Source: Dysidea avara (lineage: Eukaryota > Porifera > Demospongiae > Dictyoceratida > Dysideidae). Taken from it: DNA of 64,000 nt. Below are positions 53,150-63,139 of the stretch, piece by piece. A model generated the notes under the pieces. It was not told where the DNA came from. It searched no databases and worked only from the letters and a program-made list of their open reading frames with translations. Where the stretch lies: the NCBI RefSeq assembly GCF_963678975.1, contig NC_089275.1:35193819-35257818 (forward strand). Reading direction: 5' to 3'. Each line of letters starts with the position of its first letter. The first letter of the stretch is position 1. The translations under genes were made by a program, and so were the position numbers.

Positions 53150-53578
53150 GCTGCTGACTGCTGAGTTGTCTTCAGAGAGGTACATGTTTATATTTGATAT
53201 ACTGTACCTATACTACTTAATGGATGCAAGTTCAAAGGTAAAATTTCAACCACTAGGAACCTATGACATTCTGAATAGAGAATACTTACGCATTTCTGAT
53301 AATACTTGTATGATAAGACTGTTTTCCAAGACATGTAGTTTTCTAAGACATGTAATTTTTATATATCTATTTTACAGGAAAACATTTCTTCAGATCTTCT
53401 GCAGGTCTGGACATACTGATCCTGATGAGGTAACTTGCTTGCACTAGCAAGTGTAGCTAGATTATGTCCCAAGTTATTAAAAACTTTATTATCTATATGC
53501 ATTGCCTTATAGCGACGATTGGTGCTTAAATCAAGAGTATTTTGCCGAAAGAAAAATTCAAGGACCTTAAGAATGTGA
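53150..53578 (+). CDS. Possible terminal mini-exons of an unidentified gene
   Basis: Three short segments with good splice sites join in phase: 53150-53179 (donor ag|gtacat), 53378-53429 (acceptor ttttacag, donor gag|gtaact) and 53513-53578 (acceptor ccttatag) ending in TGA. Joined they read LLTAELSSERKTFLQIFCRS and on to a basic C-terminus (RRLVLKSRVFCRKKNSRTLR). No homology recognised. The entry phase (2) does not fit the last exon of the 49542 gene, so it would be a different gene or need another exon. Confidence 0.35.
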
Positions 53579-54066
53579 TTTCATGATGAGCGTACACCAA
53601 TTGAAATCTGAAGAACTGGAACCATTTTTCCAAGGGAGGAGAACCATACGTGTTGGACAATTCACCGTGTGATGAATGCCATGGTGTACAGTGGGAATGT
53701 AAAATATTATAGTGTTACTGCAGATATGAGCTTTACTTGACCAAAGTACATTCCATGTTTTTAAGCTAAGCCACAGTTTTAGAGACACATGGTTTGTAGT
53801 ATACTGAAGATCGAACAACAAGGAAGTTTTAGATGACTTGGTTTATATAACTAGTAATAATAAGGTTGCTAGGGGGTAGTGCATTGTTATAGTTCAGGGA
53901 CTAGTGACTGCCCACTAAATTGCATACAACTATACAAATTGTAAGCTATTCTAGAATGATAATGCTCCTGAAATCAGTGTCTGAATGTTGAAATGTATAG
54001 GCATCTCAAATTTTTTTTACTAGCCGTAAGATGAGAGATAGCCTGATTTTGATGATGATAATAGTA

Positions 54067-54555
54067 CCATATATCAATTAAATTTGGCGATAAACTAAAT
54101 TTGGAGAAATTGGCGAATCGTTACTGAATCACCAAATTTAAATTTCGCCAATATTACATTTTTGTACGGGTGACACTCAGCATCACTGCAAGCCATGTTG
54201 GCTAAGGTTGAATTTTGTGGTACATGTCGTATCGGTCTAGCACAAGTGTGAAGCTACAAGTAGCTAGCCAGCTAACTAGCGCTGACGTACAGGGCCGGAG
54301 TAGCTAATCAATCAGTGTGTGGCTGCTATACGCCAGGAATCAGTGCATGTAGTGACTCACCGGATAAATCGATACTGATTTCAACATTAGGATAGTTCAG
54401 CGTGCTTCGATCGTCTTTAACATGTAGCTACAGTATCATCGAGCTTCGTGCACATTTATGTTGCAGTAAACATTTCGTCAAATTAAAATTTCGCCAACTG
54501 CAAATTTTTAGCTAATCGCCAAATATTAGTTTCGCCAAATTTAATTGATGTATGG
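54067..54555. mobile_element. Tc1/mariner-type non-autonomous element (TA TSD)
   Basis: ccatatatcaattaaatttg at the left and caaatttaattgatgtatgg at the right are inverted copies, continuing with gcga/tcgcc words for about 90 bp per side (several direct ttcgcca/tggcga repeats). TA flanks both ends (54065-54066, 54556-54557). The interior is non-coding. Confidence 0.75.
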
Positions 54556-55247
54556 TATCCAGCTCCCATTAACTGTGAAACTTTACTAGTTGATCATCTA
54601 CCTGCAGGCTGTATTGGTATCGACCCTTTGAGTATCGATACTCACCTAAAATTGTATTGTATTGGTGGTATCACCCATCACTAACACTGGGTCCACCATA
54701 TAATAAATGCACCATAACAAGAACTCGTGTCAGGTCCAGCACAAATAACAATATTGGGTCCACCACTGAACTTAATGTTCACCATGTTGGTCACAAAATG
54801 TATAAAATGCTAGCCACAAGAAAACATAAAATATCACTGGGGCCATGACAACATGGGTATGTTAACATCCCTGCACATGTATATGCACAATTAGCCTTTC
54901 ACATACACAAAAAAAAATTTTTAAATATTTATTTCAGGAAGAACAAATGAATTGTAATAATGTTCAGTAAAATACATCATTGTAAATATGCAAGGCAACA
55001 CAATGTCTACCCATGCAGTAAGCATTACAATAATGAAAAGAAAAAAAAGACAAGCTTTATTTTGTAAAATTGAATAGTTTATTTGGGAGGTGTTAATAAT
55101 GAACAAACAATTCTAAAACTCAAATCTATTTAATACTCTCCACATAGTTACCTAATTTTCCAAATGGCAAAATGTCCCTGTACCCTTCAAAAATATACAA
55201 GCATGCAGGCTACAACTTACTATAAGACAATTTCTTCATATAATTGT

Positions 55248-55742
55248 TCATAGCACTCTCCTGTTGTTCATGTTCAAACCACTTCTTAAAATTCTACCAC
55301 TGCGGGACTGTCCTTCAATAACACAATTTCGCCAAAACTGACGTATACGATTTTTAGCATGCGCAGCATCCACTTTAATCTGCACAATCTCAGCCTCTTT
55401 TTCTACAAGTTTAGTCTTTAATTGTGAGCACTGATCACGATAGTGCCGAGCTATTCCCTTTGCTTTTTCTTGCTGTGATTGCAACTCTATCATCCTGGCC
55501 TTAAGATGAATTTCATCCATCAAATTAATGTAATGAGGGAGGTGTATTTCTGATTCATCTGGTGGAGGAAGCAAAGCTTCTGAGTCAATGAACTCTCCAT
55601 ATAAATCACTTCTCTCATTCCTCGCCTGCATTTCATCCACAGCTTGGTTAGAAGTACATACTATTCTCTTTAAATCTTTCTTTTTCCGTCTATACCTCTT
55701 TCTTTTTCTCCTAATTGAGTCAATTCCCTTTGGTGTTCTTGC
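55248..55742 (-). CDS. Basic/coiled-coil protein, C-terminal exon, unrecognised
   Basis: On the minus strand an acceptor (cctttttag) opens ARTPKGIDSIRRKRKRYRRK, a strongly basic stretch that would serve as a nuclear localisation or nucleic-acid binding segment. After SNQAVDEMQARNERSD there is an acidic patch and then a long heptad helix (IELQSQQEKAKGIARHYRDQ, LKTKLVEKEAEIVQIKVDAA), a probable coiled coil. It ends RSGLNMNNRRVL and a stop. A shorter reading would start at the Met at 55640. Upstream exons would lie to the right, in or beyond the minisatellite at 55815-57190, and were not found. A nuclear, self-associating protein is inferred. Confidence 0.6.
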   Translation of the reverse strand, partial: ARTPKGIDSIRRKRKRYRRKKKDLKRIVCTSNQAVDEMQARNERSDLYGEFIDSEALLPPPDESEIHLPHYINLMDEIHLKARMIELQSQQEKAKGIARHYRDQCSQLKTKLVEKEAEIVQIKVDAAHAKNRIRQFWRNCVIEGQSRSGRILRSGLNMNNRRVL

Positions 55743-55814
55743 CTAAAAAGGGCAAGTAATAAGGTTAAAAGATATTAGCTATGCATGTACTGTAATATAG
55801 TTAATTAAAGGTCA

Positions 55815-57190
55815 CCAGTGTACAACACAACACAATGTACAACACAACACAATGTACATCTACAAGACCTGAGAAAGGTCACAGCACCAGTATACAACAC
55901 AACACAATGTACACCTACAACACCTAGACAGGTTGCCAGTATACAACACAACACAATGTACACCTACAAGACCCGAGACAGGTCGCCGGTATACAATACA
56001 ACACAACACAATGTACACCTACAAGACCCGAGACAGGTCACCGGTAAACAACACAACACAATGTATACCTACAAGACCTAGACAGGTTGCCAGTATACAA
56101 CACAACACAATGTACACCTACACAACACAATGTACACCTACAAGACCCGAGACAGGTCGCCGGTATACAACACATCACAATGTACACCTACAAGACCCGA
56201 GACAGGTCGCCGGTATACAACACAACACAATGTACACCTACAAGACCCGAGACAGGTAGCCGGTATACAACACAACACAATGTATACCTACAAGACCTAG
56301 ACAGGTTGCCAGTATACAACACAACACAATGTACACCTACACATAACAATGTACACCTACAAGACCCGAGACAGGTCGCCGGTATACAACACATCACAAT
56401 GTACACCTACAAGACCCAAGACAGGTCACCGGTAAACAACACAACACAATGTATACCTACAAGACCTAGACAGGTTGCCAGTATACAACACAACACAATG
56501 TACACCTACACAACACAATGTACACCTACACAACACAATGTACACCTACAAGACCCAAGACAGGTCGCCGGTATACAACACATCACAATGTACACCTACA
56601 AGACCCGAGACAGGTCGCCGGCATACAACTCATCACAATGTACACCTACAAGACCCGAGACAGGTCGCCGGTATACAACACATCACAATGTACACCTACA
56701 AGACCCAAGACAGGTCACCGGTAAACAACACAACACAATGTATACCTACAAGACCTAGACAGGTTGCCAGTATACAACACAACACAATGTACACCTACAC
56801 AACACAATGTACACCTACACAACACAATGTACACCTACAAGACCCAAGACAGGTCGCCGGTATACAACACATCACAATGTACACCTACAAGACCCGAGAC
56901 AGGTCGCCGGCATACAACTCATCACAATGTACACCTACAAGACCCAAGACAGGTCGCCGGTATACAACACATCACACCTACAAGACCCGAGACAGGTCGC
57001 TGGTATACAACACAACACAATGTATACCTACAAGACCTAGACAGGTTGCCAGTATACAACACAACACAATGTACACCTACACATCACAATGTACACCTAC
57101 AAGACCCGAGACAGGTCGCCAGTATACAACACAGCAGGTTGCCGGTATACAACACAACACAATGTGCAGCTACAAGATACGAAACATAAA
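55815..57190. repeat. ~50-bp minisatellite with higher-order units
   Basis: The core unit contains acaacacaatgtacacctac, aagacccgagacaggtcgcc and ggtatac, about 50 bp. Short units lacking the aagaccc part are interspersed. A block starting acaggttgccagtatacaac recurs at 56090, 56305, 56474, 56762 and 57049, and the 288-bp block from 56474 is repeated almost exactly from 56762. All long plus-strand frames here (repeating YNTTQCTPT) are products of the repeat. Confidence 0.95.
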
Positions 57191-57204
57191 ATACACTGTA
57201 CACC

Positions 57205-57560
57205 TACAAGACCTGAAGTAAGAGATTATTTACTGAAGCACTTAAGGACATCTGTGCAAATCCTCCACTGCCCAACTGGTAAACTTGATTCTTCTCCAGA
57301 ATCATTAATGCTATTAAGTGACAACGACAAACAGTCATTTGGGACATTATCGAGAGTAATAAATGCAAGAATGTTTGCTGATGACACAAAAATCCATTCT
57401 GTTATCCAGAGCTTTGACATACTTTTGATGTACCATCTTTCTTCGGCAATAGTGTGCATTGATCTTCTTCCTGGGTTTCCTCAAACATCACAAAGAGCAG
57501 CAGATGATCCGAACACGCCACTTAACAGGTGTGCTTTAATTAGTACCTTTTTTTTCTGAG
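57205..57560. other. Unresolved open region next to minisatellite
   Basis: Plus-strand frame contains RMFADDTKIHSVIQSFDI, reminiscent of the FADD box of a LINE reverse transcriptase, but the rest of the RT is absent. An overlapping minus-strand frame (57226-57459) is also open. A decayed LINE scrap is one explanation, chance another. Confidence 0.25.
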
Positions 57561-57672
57561 GCGCACATTGTGCACTGATACCTGGCGTATTAATCACAAA
57601 TAGACGCCCCCTATGCGCTCGAGTCTATGCTAATATTTTCGCATTATTATATTGAGCCTCGCATTCAGCACC

Positions 57673-57788
57673 ATGGGACGATTGTCTGTACCCACGAGGA
57701 GTCGAGTTGTAACTCTGTTCGATGCTGGAATGAAGATACCCCTCATTCATGAAAGACTGAGAGAGGAAGGAATAAAAGTCAATATTCG
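57673..57788 (+). CDS. Exon 1 of Tc1-type transposase (N-terminal HTH)
   Basis: ATG in context caccATGGG. 38 codons and two bases to donor attcg|gtaaga. Content matches the usual N-terminus of Tc1-like transposases, which exon 2 alone lacks. Confidence 0.75.
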
Positions 57789-60700
57789 GTAAGAAGCAGC
57801 ATAGCTACACACTGCTGAATAAAGTTCTTCTATCATTTGTACCTCCAGTACGGGCTGAACAAAGAATTTTACAAACATACCTTCAAATGTGTGGCATCTG
57901 CCGCTATATTTTCAGTTTGTCCTATTTAAAGGCCACTCCTCATGGTTTCTCTTTACATTAGACCCAAAAATGCATTTACAGCTCACTTTACGGCAGCTTT
58001 CTAATACTTTGCCAACCACAATAAATTTATTTTGGTGAAATGTAAACTTTGGTAATTTTACATGCCCTTTTTGTGGCTATACAGTTGCTTTTTCACAGCA
58101 GGGAACACATATTGACATGACTTGGTAATCCAGTTTTTAGTCACCATTTGTCCGTATCTGTGTTGATGTACAGACACTTTCCTACTCCCTCCGAATTGAA
58201 AGGTGTGCTCACGTGACCATTAAATAATTGTTAGCTAGAGCCTGCTGAGCGCTAGGTCATAATTGTTGTACAGGGCGCCTACAAGAGGCAAGGATAGAAA
58301 GTAATTGTAGCATTGTGTTATTAAATGAACCTGTGGATAATCCGGCTATCGAAATGGTTTTCACGAATCACGCTTTACGGAATACGCTTTACGGATTTAA
58401 ATTGCAAGTTTTTGTAAAGTGTCTGTACCCAAATTGCAAACCACTGTTTTACCTTTCGATACAATTCCAACTAATGTAGTGGTCAGACAATGTCATCCAT
58501 GATTCACTTCCATTTTAGAGCTGACATATTCAGAAAAGTTTTAAATGAAACCTCAAACATAATGTTCAGTGCCATTGATTTAATCTTCGTTAATGTGGCC
58601 ACCTCGTTAATAAGGCCAGTGGCCACTTTCTACAGGACCAAACTGGTGAAACTAATGTAAAATTCTCTCCATAAAGTGGCCATTGACTGAGCCCGGCAGG
58701 TATTAAACTGGAAGCCGAGATGACAAACAATTTATTTTCACATGTTGGATGTTAGTAAGCTTTCTTTATAGCTATACATCTGCTTTTTATGACATAGTTT
58801 ACCACAAGTGACTGTTCTATTAGAGTATCTCGACCTTTTATGTAAATTTCGTACTCGATATCCAATTTAGCTATCTAAGCTCAGTTTCTGGCATTATAAT
58901 GCTTTAAGCAGCTTATTACTCCACCTACTGCCATTACTACTAGGGAATATTCCTGTGTACTGGACGTTTCAGCACTAGCCAGCTATATACGTAATAGTGC
59001 ACTATAGCCTCGACTGTAGCCATTATGACAGTAAGTGTATATCATGTACTACTAAGTCACAGCGCCGGCCTTACCGATTGTGGTTCCCTAGGCAAAGCAA
59101 TCTGGGTGGGCCCCCAGAGGAAGTGCATGGTATCGACCACTGTCACCCACGCCTGGAAAAAATACAGATTAGCCCACTCGCAGAGGAGATCATTAGCTAC
59201 TCTGTAAACCTACGTACATTTCTTGTCCAAATTATCAAAGGTAGCTTTCGAAGACTGCAGACTTTCATACTTAGGCTCACACTACTGACACGTAATACTA
59301 AGTACTATCATGAGCTAGCTGATGTTGAAGTCACGTGATCCATGCTGCTAGCATTGCGAATGGCCTCTGAATTACCAAGACAAGTTGTGTATATACAGTA
59401 AGTGAGTGTTATGCATTGAATTTGTATATTGGGAGCTGGGGCCCCTGGTTTCAGAGTTTTGGGGCCCCCTTTTACTCGGGGCCCTAGGCGGCTGCCTACT
59501 CTGCCTACCCTTAAGGCCGGCTCTGCTAAGTCATGATCCATAGAGTATTATACTATTTACCTGTTTGAATGCATTAATACCCTCAACTACGTTATGGCTG
59601 AAACATTCAAACATTAGCTATAGGTGTTAATTCGTTGAAAACCCTTAATAATAAGGCCAGTTGCTTCTGTGGCTGCAATAATGAGGTTTTCAGTAATAGG
59701 GACACTTATCTTGGGTCCCATAGGTGGCCCCATTAATGAGGTTTCACTGTATTGTGGCTTTGTCAATACCTCGGTATGACTGAACATGTGTGTATGCACG
59801 TATTTACCAACTTCCAATACAAGAGAAGAAATATGTAACACTCTACTACTGAGTCACAGTTGATTCCTATTATTGTGGCAGTGTGTGCCCTTTGTGTGAG
59901 AGGTAGGGGTGGGTGCTACCTGGCCTGCAGTTGTTAAGGATTTCTTTTCAGTGGCTATATAAATGTGACGGGTATACAAAAACAGGGCATGCGGGCACAA
60001 ACTGCACCCTGTCAAACAACAGGTCACATCTCAAATATTTACATTGTACACTCTGTATTTTATATAAAGGTTAAATTAGGCCCAAAATTGCATGATGCAT
60101 TACAGTTATGAGTCATGAACGTTTGAAAAGGTAAGCAAATTTTGTGCCCACATGCCCTGTCTGGTCACAAATTGTGACAGTATATTGATTTCTTTTTGTA
60201 CTTCTGTATCGTACTGGGAGTTATAGATGATTGGTACATAATGTGCAGGTCTCTTCAACGCTTGATAGCAAAATATCTAACTACTGGAACTGTTAAGGAT
60301 TTACACCGAAATCATAGATCCAGCAGATTGACACCTGAGCAAGAGAAGTTTATTGATGATGAAATGGCTGATAATGATGAACTGACAGCATACCAACTAA
60401 AGAAAAAACTGACTGCGAAGTGGCCAGAGTTGAGAGATATTAGTGTTTCTACAATAAAACGGTACAGGAAGCGATTGGGATGGGTTGCTACAAAGCCAAG
60501 GTACTGCCAGCAAATTAGAGAGGCGAACAAAGCTAAAAGGTTGGAGTGGTGCTGGAAGTGCATCAGGGATAATGATTATTTTGAGAACGTGATTTTCAGT
60601 GATGAATGTTCAGTAGCTTTAGACAAGCATGGAAAACTTGCATTTAGACGACTAGGCCAGCCAAGGAAGTTGAAGCCTAAACCTAAGCATCCAGCCAAAA

Positions 60701-61149
60701 TACATGTCTGGGCAGCCATTTCATCCAGAGGTGCATCACAAGTGGTTCTTTTTTCCGGAATTATGAATGCCCATAGATACTGTAAAATTTTGGAATCTGG
60801 CTTACTCCCCTTAATCAATGAAAAATTTGGGAGGCGTCATAGATTCCAACAGGACAATGACCCTAAACATACCAGTGGCTTTACTAAAGAGTTTTTTGCA
60901 AAAATGAAGATCAACTGGTGGAAGACCCCTGCTGAAAGCCCAGACTTAAACCCAATAGAAAATGTCTGGGGATCGATGAAGCAGTTTTTAAGAAAAGAGT
61001 ATAAACCTCAGAATTTAGATGATTTGAAGAACGGAATTCGTACATTCTGGAGGAAGATGACATCCCAAGTTTGCAGTGACTACATTGCACACATCCAGAA
61101 AGTGATGGTAAAAGTCATTGAGGTTAATGGGGAGCCATCAGGTTATTGA
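57673..61149 (+). CDS. Tc1-type DD34E transposase (338 aa) with one large intron
   Basis: Exon 1 is 57673-57788 and ends in phase 2 at cg|gtaag. Exon 2 is 60249-61149 from acceptor atgtgcag. Joined, the protein begins MGRLSVPTRSRVVTLFDAGM and has two helix-turn-helix segments in the first 110 residues (IHERLREEGI...SLQRLIAKYL; DISVSTIKRYRKRLGW). The catalytic core follows with FSDECS, QQDNDPKHTS and SPDLNPIENVW, and 34 residues separate the second Asp and the Glu. Length is normal for Tc1/mariner (about 340 aa) and no stop interrupts it, so all catalytic residues are kept. I found no terminal inverted repeats at its flanks, and a 2.46-kb intron is unusual for Tc1 elements. Either a domesticated gene or an old intron-bearing element is possible. 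It is convergent with the BEN gene, 219 bp away. Confidence 0.82.
59060..59525. mobile_element. hAT-type non-autonomous element, 8-bp TSD
   Basis: Left end cagcgccggcctta and right end taaggccggctctg are inverted copies, and ccctaggc/gccctagg recurs further in. CTAAGTCA flanks both ends (59052-59059, 59526-59533), the 8-bp duplication expected for hAT. Interior lacks a transposase. Inserted in the transposase intron. Confidence 0.85.
59600..59755. mobile_element. pogo/Tigger-like fragment (one end)
   Basis: Ends ccattaatgaggtttcactg followed by TA, the usual terminal sequence of pogo-group elements (CAGTGAAACCTC in reverse). The opposite end is missing. Similar words occur at 41410-41450 (gtaatagggccaccgatggg). 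Confidence 0.45.
60249..61149 (+). CDS. Exon 2 of Tc1-type transposase (second HTH and DDE core)
   Basis: The first base completes the Arg codon split by the intron. Reads SLQRLIAKYLTTGTVKDLHR and on to the DDE core, ending NGEPSGY and TGA. An open stretch upstream (60196-60248) is intronic. Confidence 0.85.
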
Positions 61150-61368
61150 CATGGTCAACAGGCAGAAAATGACACCTAATCGTACTATATCAAAATGCTA
61201 TTATGAAATGCCAAATCAATCATGATTGTAATTAACACAGTAAATTAAATCCTAAATAAATTACAGTAAATGAAATGCTACATCAATCACATGTATGCTA
61301 CATACATCATGACAAGCACAGTAATCAATTGTCAAATCAAATGCTATTATGTCTCTAAAGGTGTGGTT

Positions 61369-62502
61369 TCATATTTTTGGCCTATTTAAGCGCCTGCATG
61401 CTTCGTCAATAGCAATATGGCACTTTCTCCAGCTTAGTTCTTCACTTGATTCGTTGTCTTTATCAAATGGGATGTACTCGAAGGCCCACTTTTTCACTAA
61501 TTCAATCTTCTTCGGATCTAGCTTATCTTTTTTGTGTCCATTCATGTTTGAAGTTGCCATTACTTCTTCACCAATAAGATCTCTAACCAAATTCACACAA
61601 AAATTACCCCTGGAGGAACTCCGGGCTTTAATCATTTTTAAGTGCCGCGGAGTAAACTTGAGTTCTGTATCATCATAATGATTATTGTCAAGCTGCTGGT
61701 ACCCAGCTGATGATGAAGTGGAAAGATGGGCTGATGAATCAGACGGAGTAGTATAGAATTGGGGTGGCTGCTGATAATGCAGTGGTTGGCAATAGCCTGT
61801 GTGATATGGTGGTTCATGGTACGATTGGTAGTATGTTGGTGCTGGTTGTGGTGGTAGTTGAAAGTAATCTGGCATACGAGTATCTGGTGGCATACGAGTA
61901 TCTGGTGGCATACGAGTATCTGGTGGCATACGAGTATCTGGTGGCATACGAGTATCTGGTGGCATACGAGTATCTGGTGGCATACGAGTATCTGGTGGCA
62001 TACGAGTATCTGGTGGCATACGAGTATCTGGTGGCATACGAGTATCTGGTGGCATACGAGTATCTGGTGGCATACGAGTATCTGGTGGCATACGAGTATC
62101 TGGTGGCATACGAGTATCTGGTGGCATATGAGTACCTGGTGGCATACGAGTATCTGGCATGTGGGTAATACTCAATCGTTTTGGTGTTGACATTTCTGGA
62201 CGAGAGGGCTTTATGTAAGGGTCTCTTCTAGGTGTTGTCTCATAGTCAACCTCAGACCTGGGTGATAGGTGATAGGGCGTCATCTCAGACCTAGGTGTTA
62301 TCTGAAAGGGCGTTAACTCAGACCTTGGCGTAAATGGCAACCCTGATGATGGCGTTGTTGGAAAGGGTGTCATCTTGTGGTCTGCTTTGCATGTTGCTTG
62401 AAGGACAGTTTCAGTGGATGTAGTACTGCCTATAATTCTGTCCTTAATCTGCAGTTCGATTTTGTTTACAGTGGAGTTAATGGAGGAAAGAGATGTCCTG
62501 AT
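61369..62502 (-). CDS. BEN-domain protein with hexapeptide repeat, large 3' exon
   Basis: Minus strand, from acceptor gtttctttgcag at 62503-62514 to TGA at 61369, 377 residues in phase 0. Order: short coiled segment (SSINSTVNKIELQIKDRI), a Ser/Thr/Pro-rich stretch with repeated TPRSE motifs, about 16 copies of MPPDTR, a Tyr/Pro/Gln-rich stretch, then a BEN domain over the last about 105 residues (TPRHLKMIKARSSSRGNFCV, LDPKKIELVKKWAF, WRKCHIAIDEACRRLNR). BEN domains bind DNA and mediate protein contacts in chromatin and transcriptional repression. No signal or membrane segment, so nuclear localisation is inferred. Upstream exon(s) were not identified; the frame stays open to a Met at 62721, but that part looks intronic. 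Confidence 0.8.
   Translation of the reverse strand: MRTSLSSINSTVNKIELQIKDRIIGSTTSTETVLQATCKADHKMTPFPTTPSSGLPFTPRSELTPFQITPRSEMTPYHLSPRSEVDYETTPRRDPYIKPSRPEMSTPKRLSITHMPDTRMPPGTHMPPDTRMPPDTRMPPDTRMPPDTRMPPDTRMPPDTRMPPDTRMPPDTRMPPDTRMPPDTRMPPDTRMPPDTRMPPDTRMPPDTRMPDYFQLPPQPAPTYYQSYHEPPYHTGYCQPLHYQQPPQFYTTPSDSSAHLSTSSSAGYQQLDNNHYDDTELKFTPRHLKMIKARSSSRGNFCVNLVRDLIGEEVMATSNMNGHKKDKLDPKKIELVKKWAFEYIPFDKDNESSEELSWRKCHIAIDEACRRLNRPKI
61871..62158. repeat. 18-bp minisatellite inside the BEN gene
   Basis: ggcatacgagtatctggt repeated about 16 times with almost no change (one unit has atgagtacc). 18 bp keeps the frame, giving PPDTRM units. The homogeneity points to recent expansion and likely length variation between alleles. 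Confidence 0.97.
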
Positions 62503-62902
62503 CTGCAAAGAAACAAGAGCATTTATAGCTGAAACAGTTTCTATAGCAAATAAATACAATTTACGTCTTGGCAAATGTATAAACATACACATCATTATTT
62601 TGTTCGATGACAAACCATATAACATAAACTTTTTCAAAGACAGTAAATCTGCAAAGAAGATTTGATATACTGCATTTGGTGAAAACAAGTTGATGTTATG
62701 CATATTCAAAACTTGCAGCACTTAGCTTATATTATTTTGGAATTTATAACAATGTATGGAATAAAAAAAATTGTCTAGGTGATTATTACATAATTTCTTG
62801 TTTGTACCAACTAATGAAATAACTTTACTGGGCAACAAAAAATTAAAATTTAACAGTCAGTACAGGTATGGCATTTATCAAACAGTACAGTAGTACTCTA
62901 TA
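62503..62902 (-). other. Probable intron or 5' flank of the BEN gene
   Basis: AT-rich, with the acceptor of the BEN exon at its lower edge. No upstream exon recognised. Confidence 0.4.
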
Positions 62903-63139
62903 TGTGACTGAATTTTGGAAAATCACCCATATGGGAGTGTGTGAAATAATCAAATTTTGATATTCAGTGAGATACTATTAAGACGACGGTACAATTTAAA
63001 AAAACATTTCAAGAATTTTCTTGTAATTTAAGGCACTGAGAATAGCTTACAATCATCAACAAGTAGATATACACGTACTTGATCAATATATATTTAGGAT
63101 GTCAAAAGCGCCCATATGGTTGATTTCTAAATTCGGTCA
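62903..63139. mobile_element. MITE of the TGTGACTGAATTTTGG family, copy B
   Basis: tgtgactgaattttggaaaa with cacccatatgggag at the left, gcgcccatatggttgattt and attcggtca at the right. Colinear with 40541-40782 across its whole length (both contain gcttaaaatcatc/gcttacaatcatc then aacaagtagat or gacaagtagat). Confidence 0.8.

Larger units (their letters stand above)
57789..60248 (+). other. Intron of the Tc1-type transposase gene
   Basis: Contains one dispersed motif (58806-58830), fragments with cgttaataaggcca (58590) and a hAT-type element (59060-59525). No other coding segment recognised. Confidence 0.6.

Noticed and set aside
55818..57221. Long plus-strand frames rich in YNTTQCTPT
   Set aside because: Produced by the 50-bp minisatellite, whose unit happens to lack stops; they shift between frames with unit length.
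61764..62190. Plus-strand frames of repeated AYEYLV or HTSIWW
   Set aside because: Antisense of the 18-bp repeat in the BEN gene.
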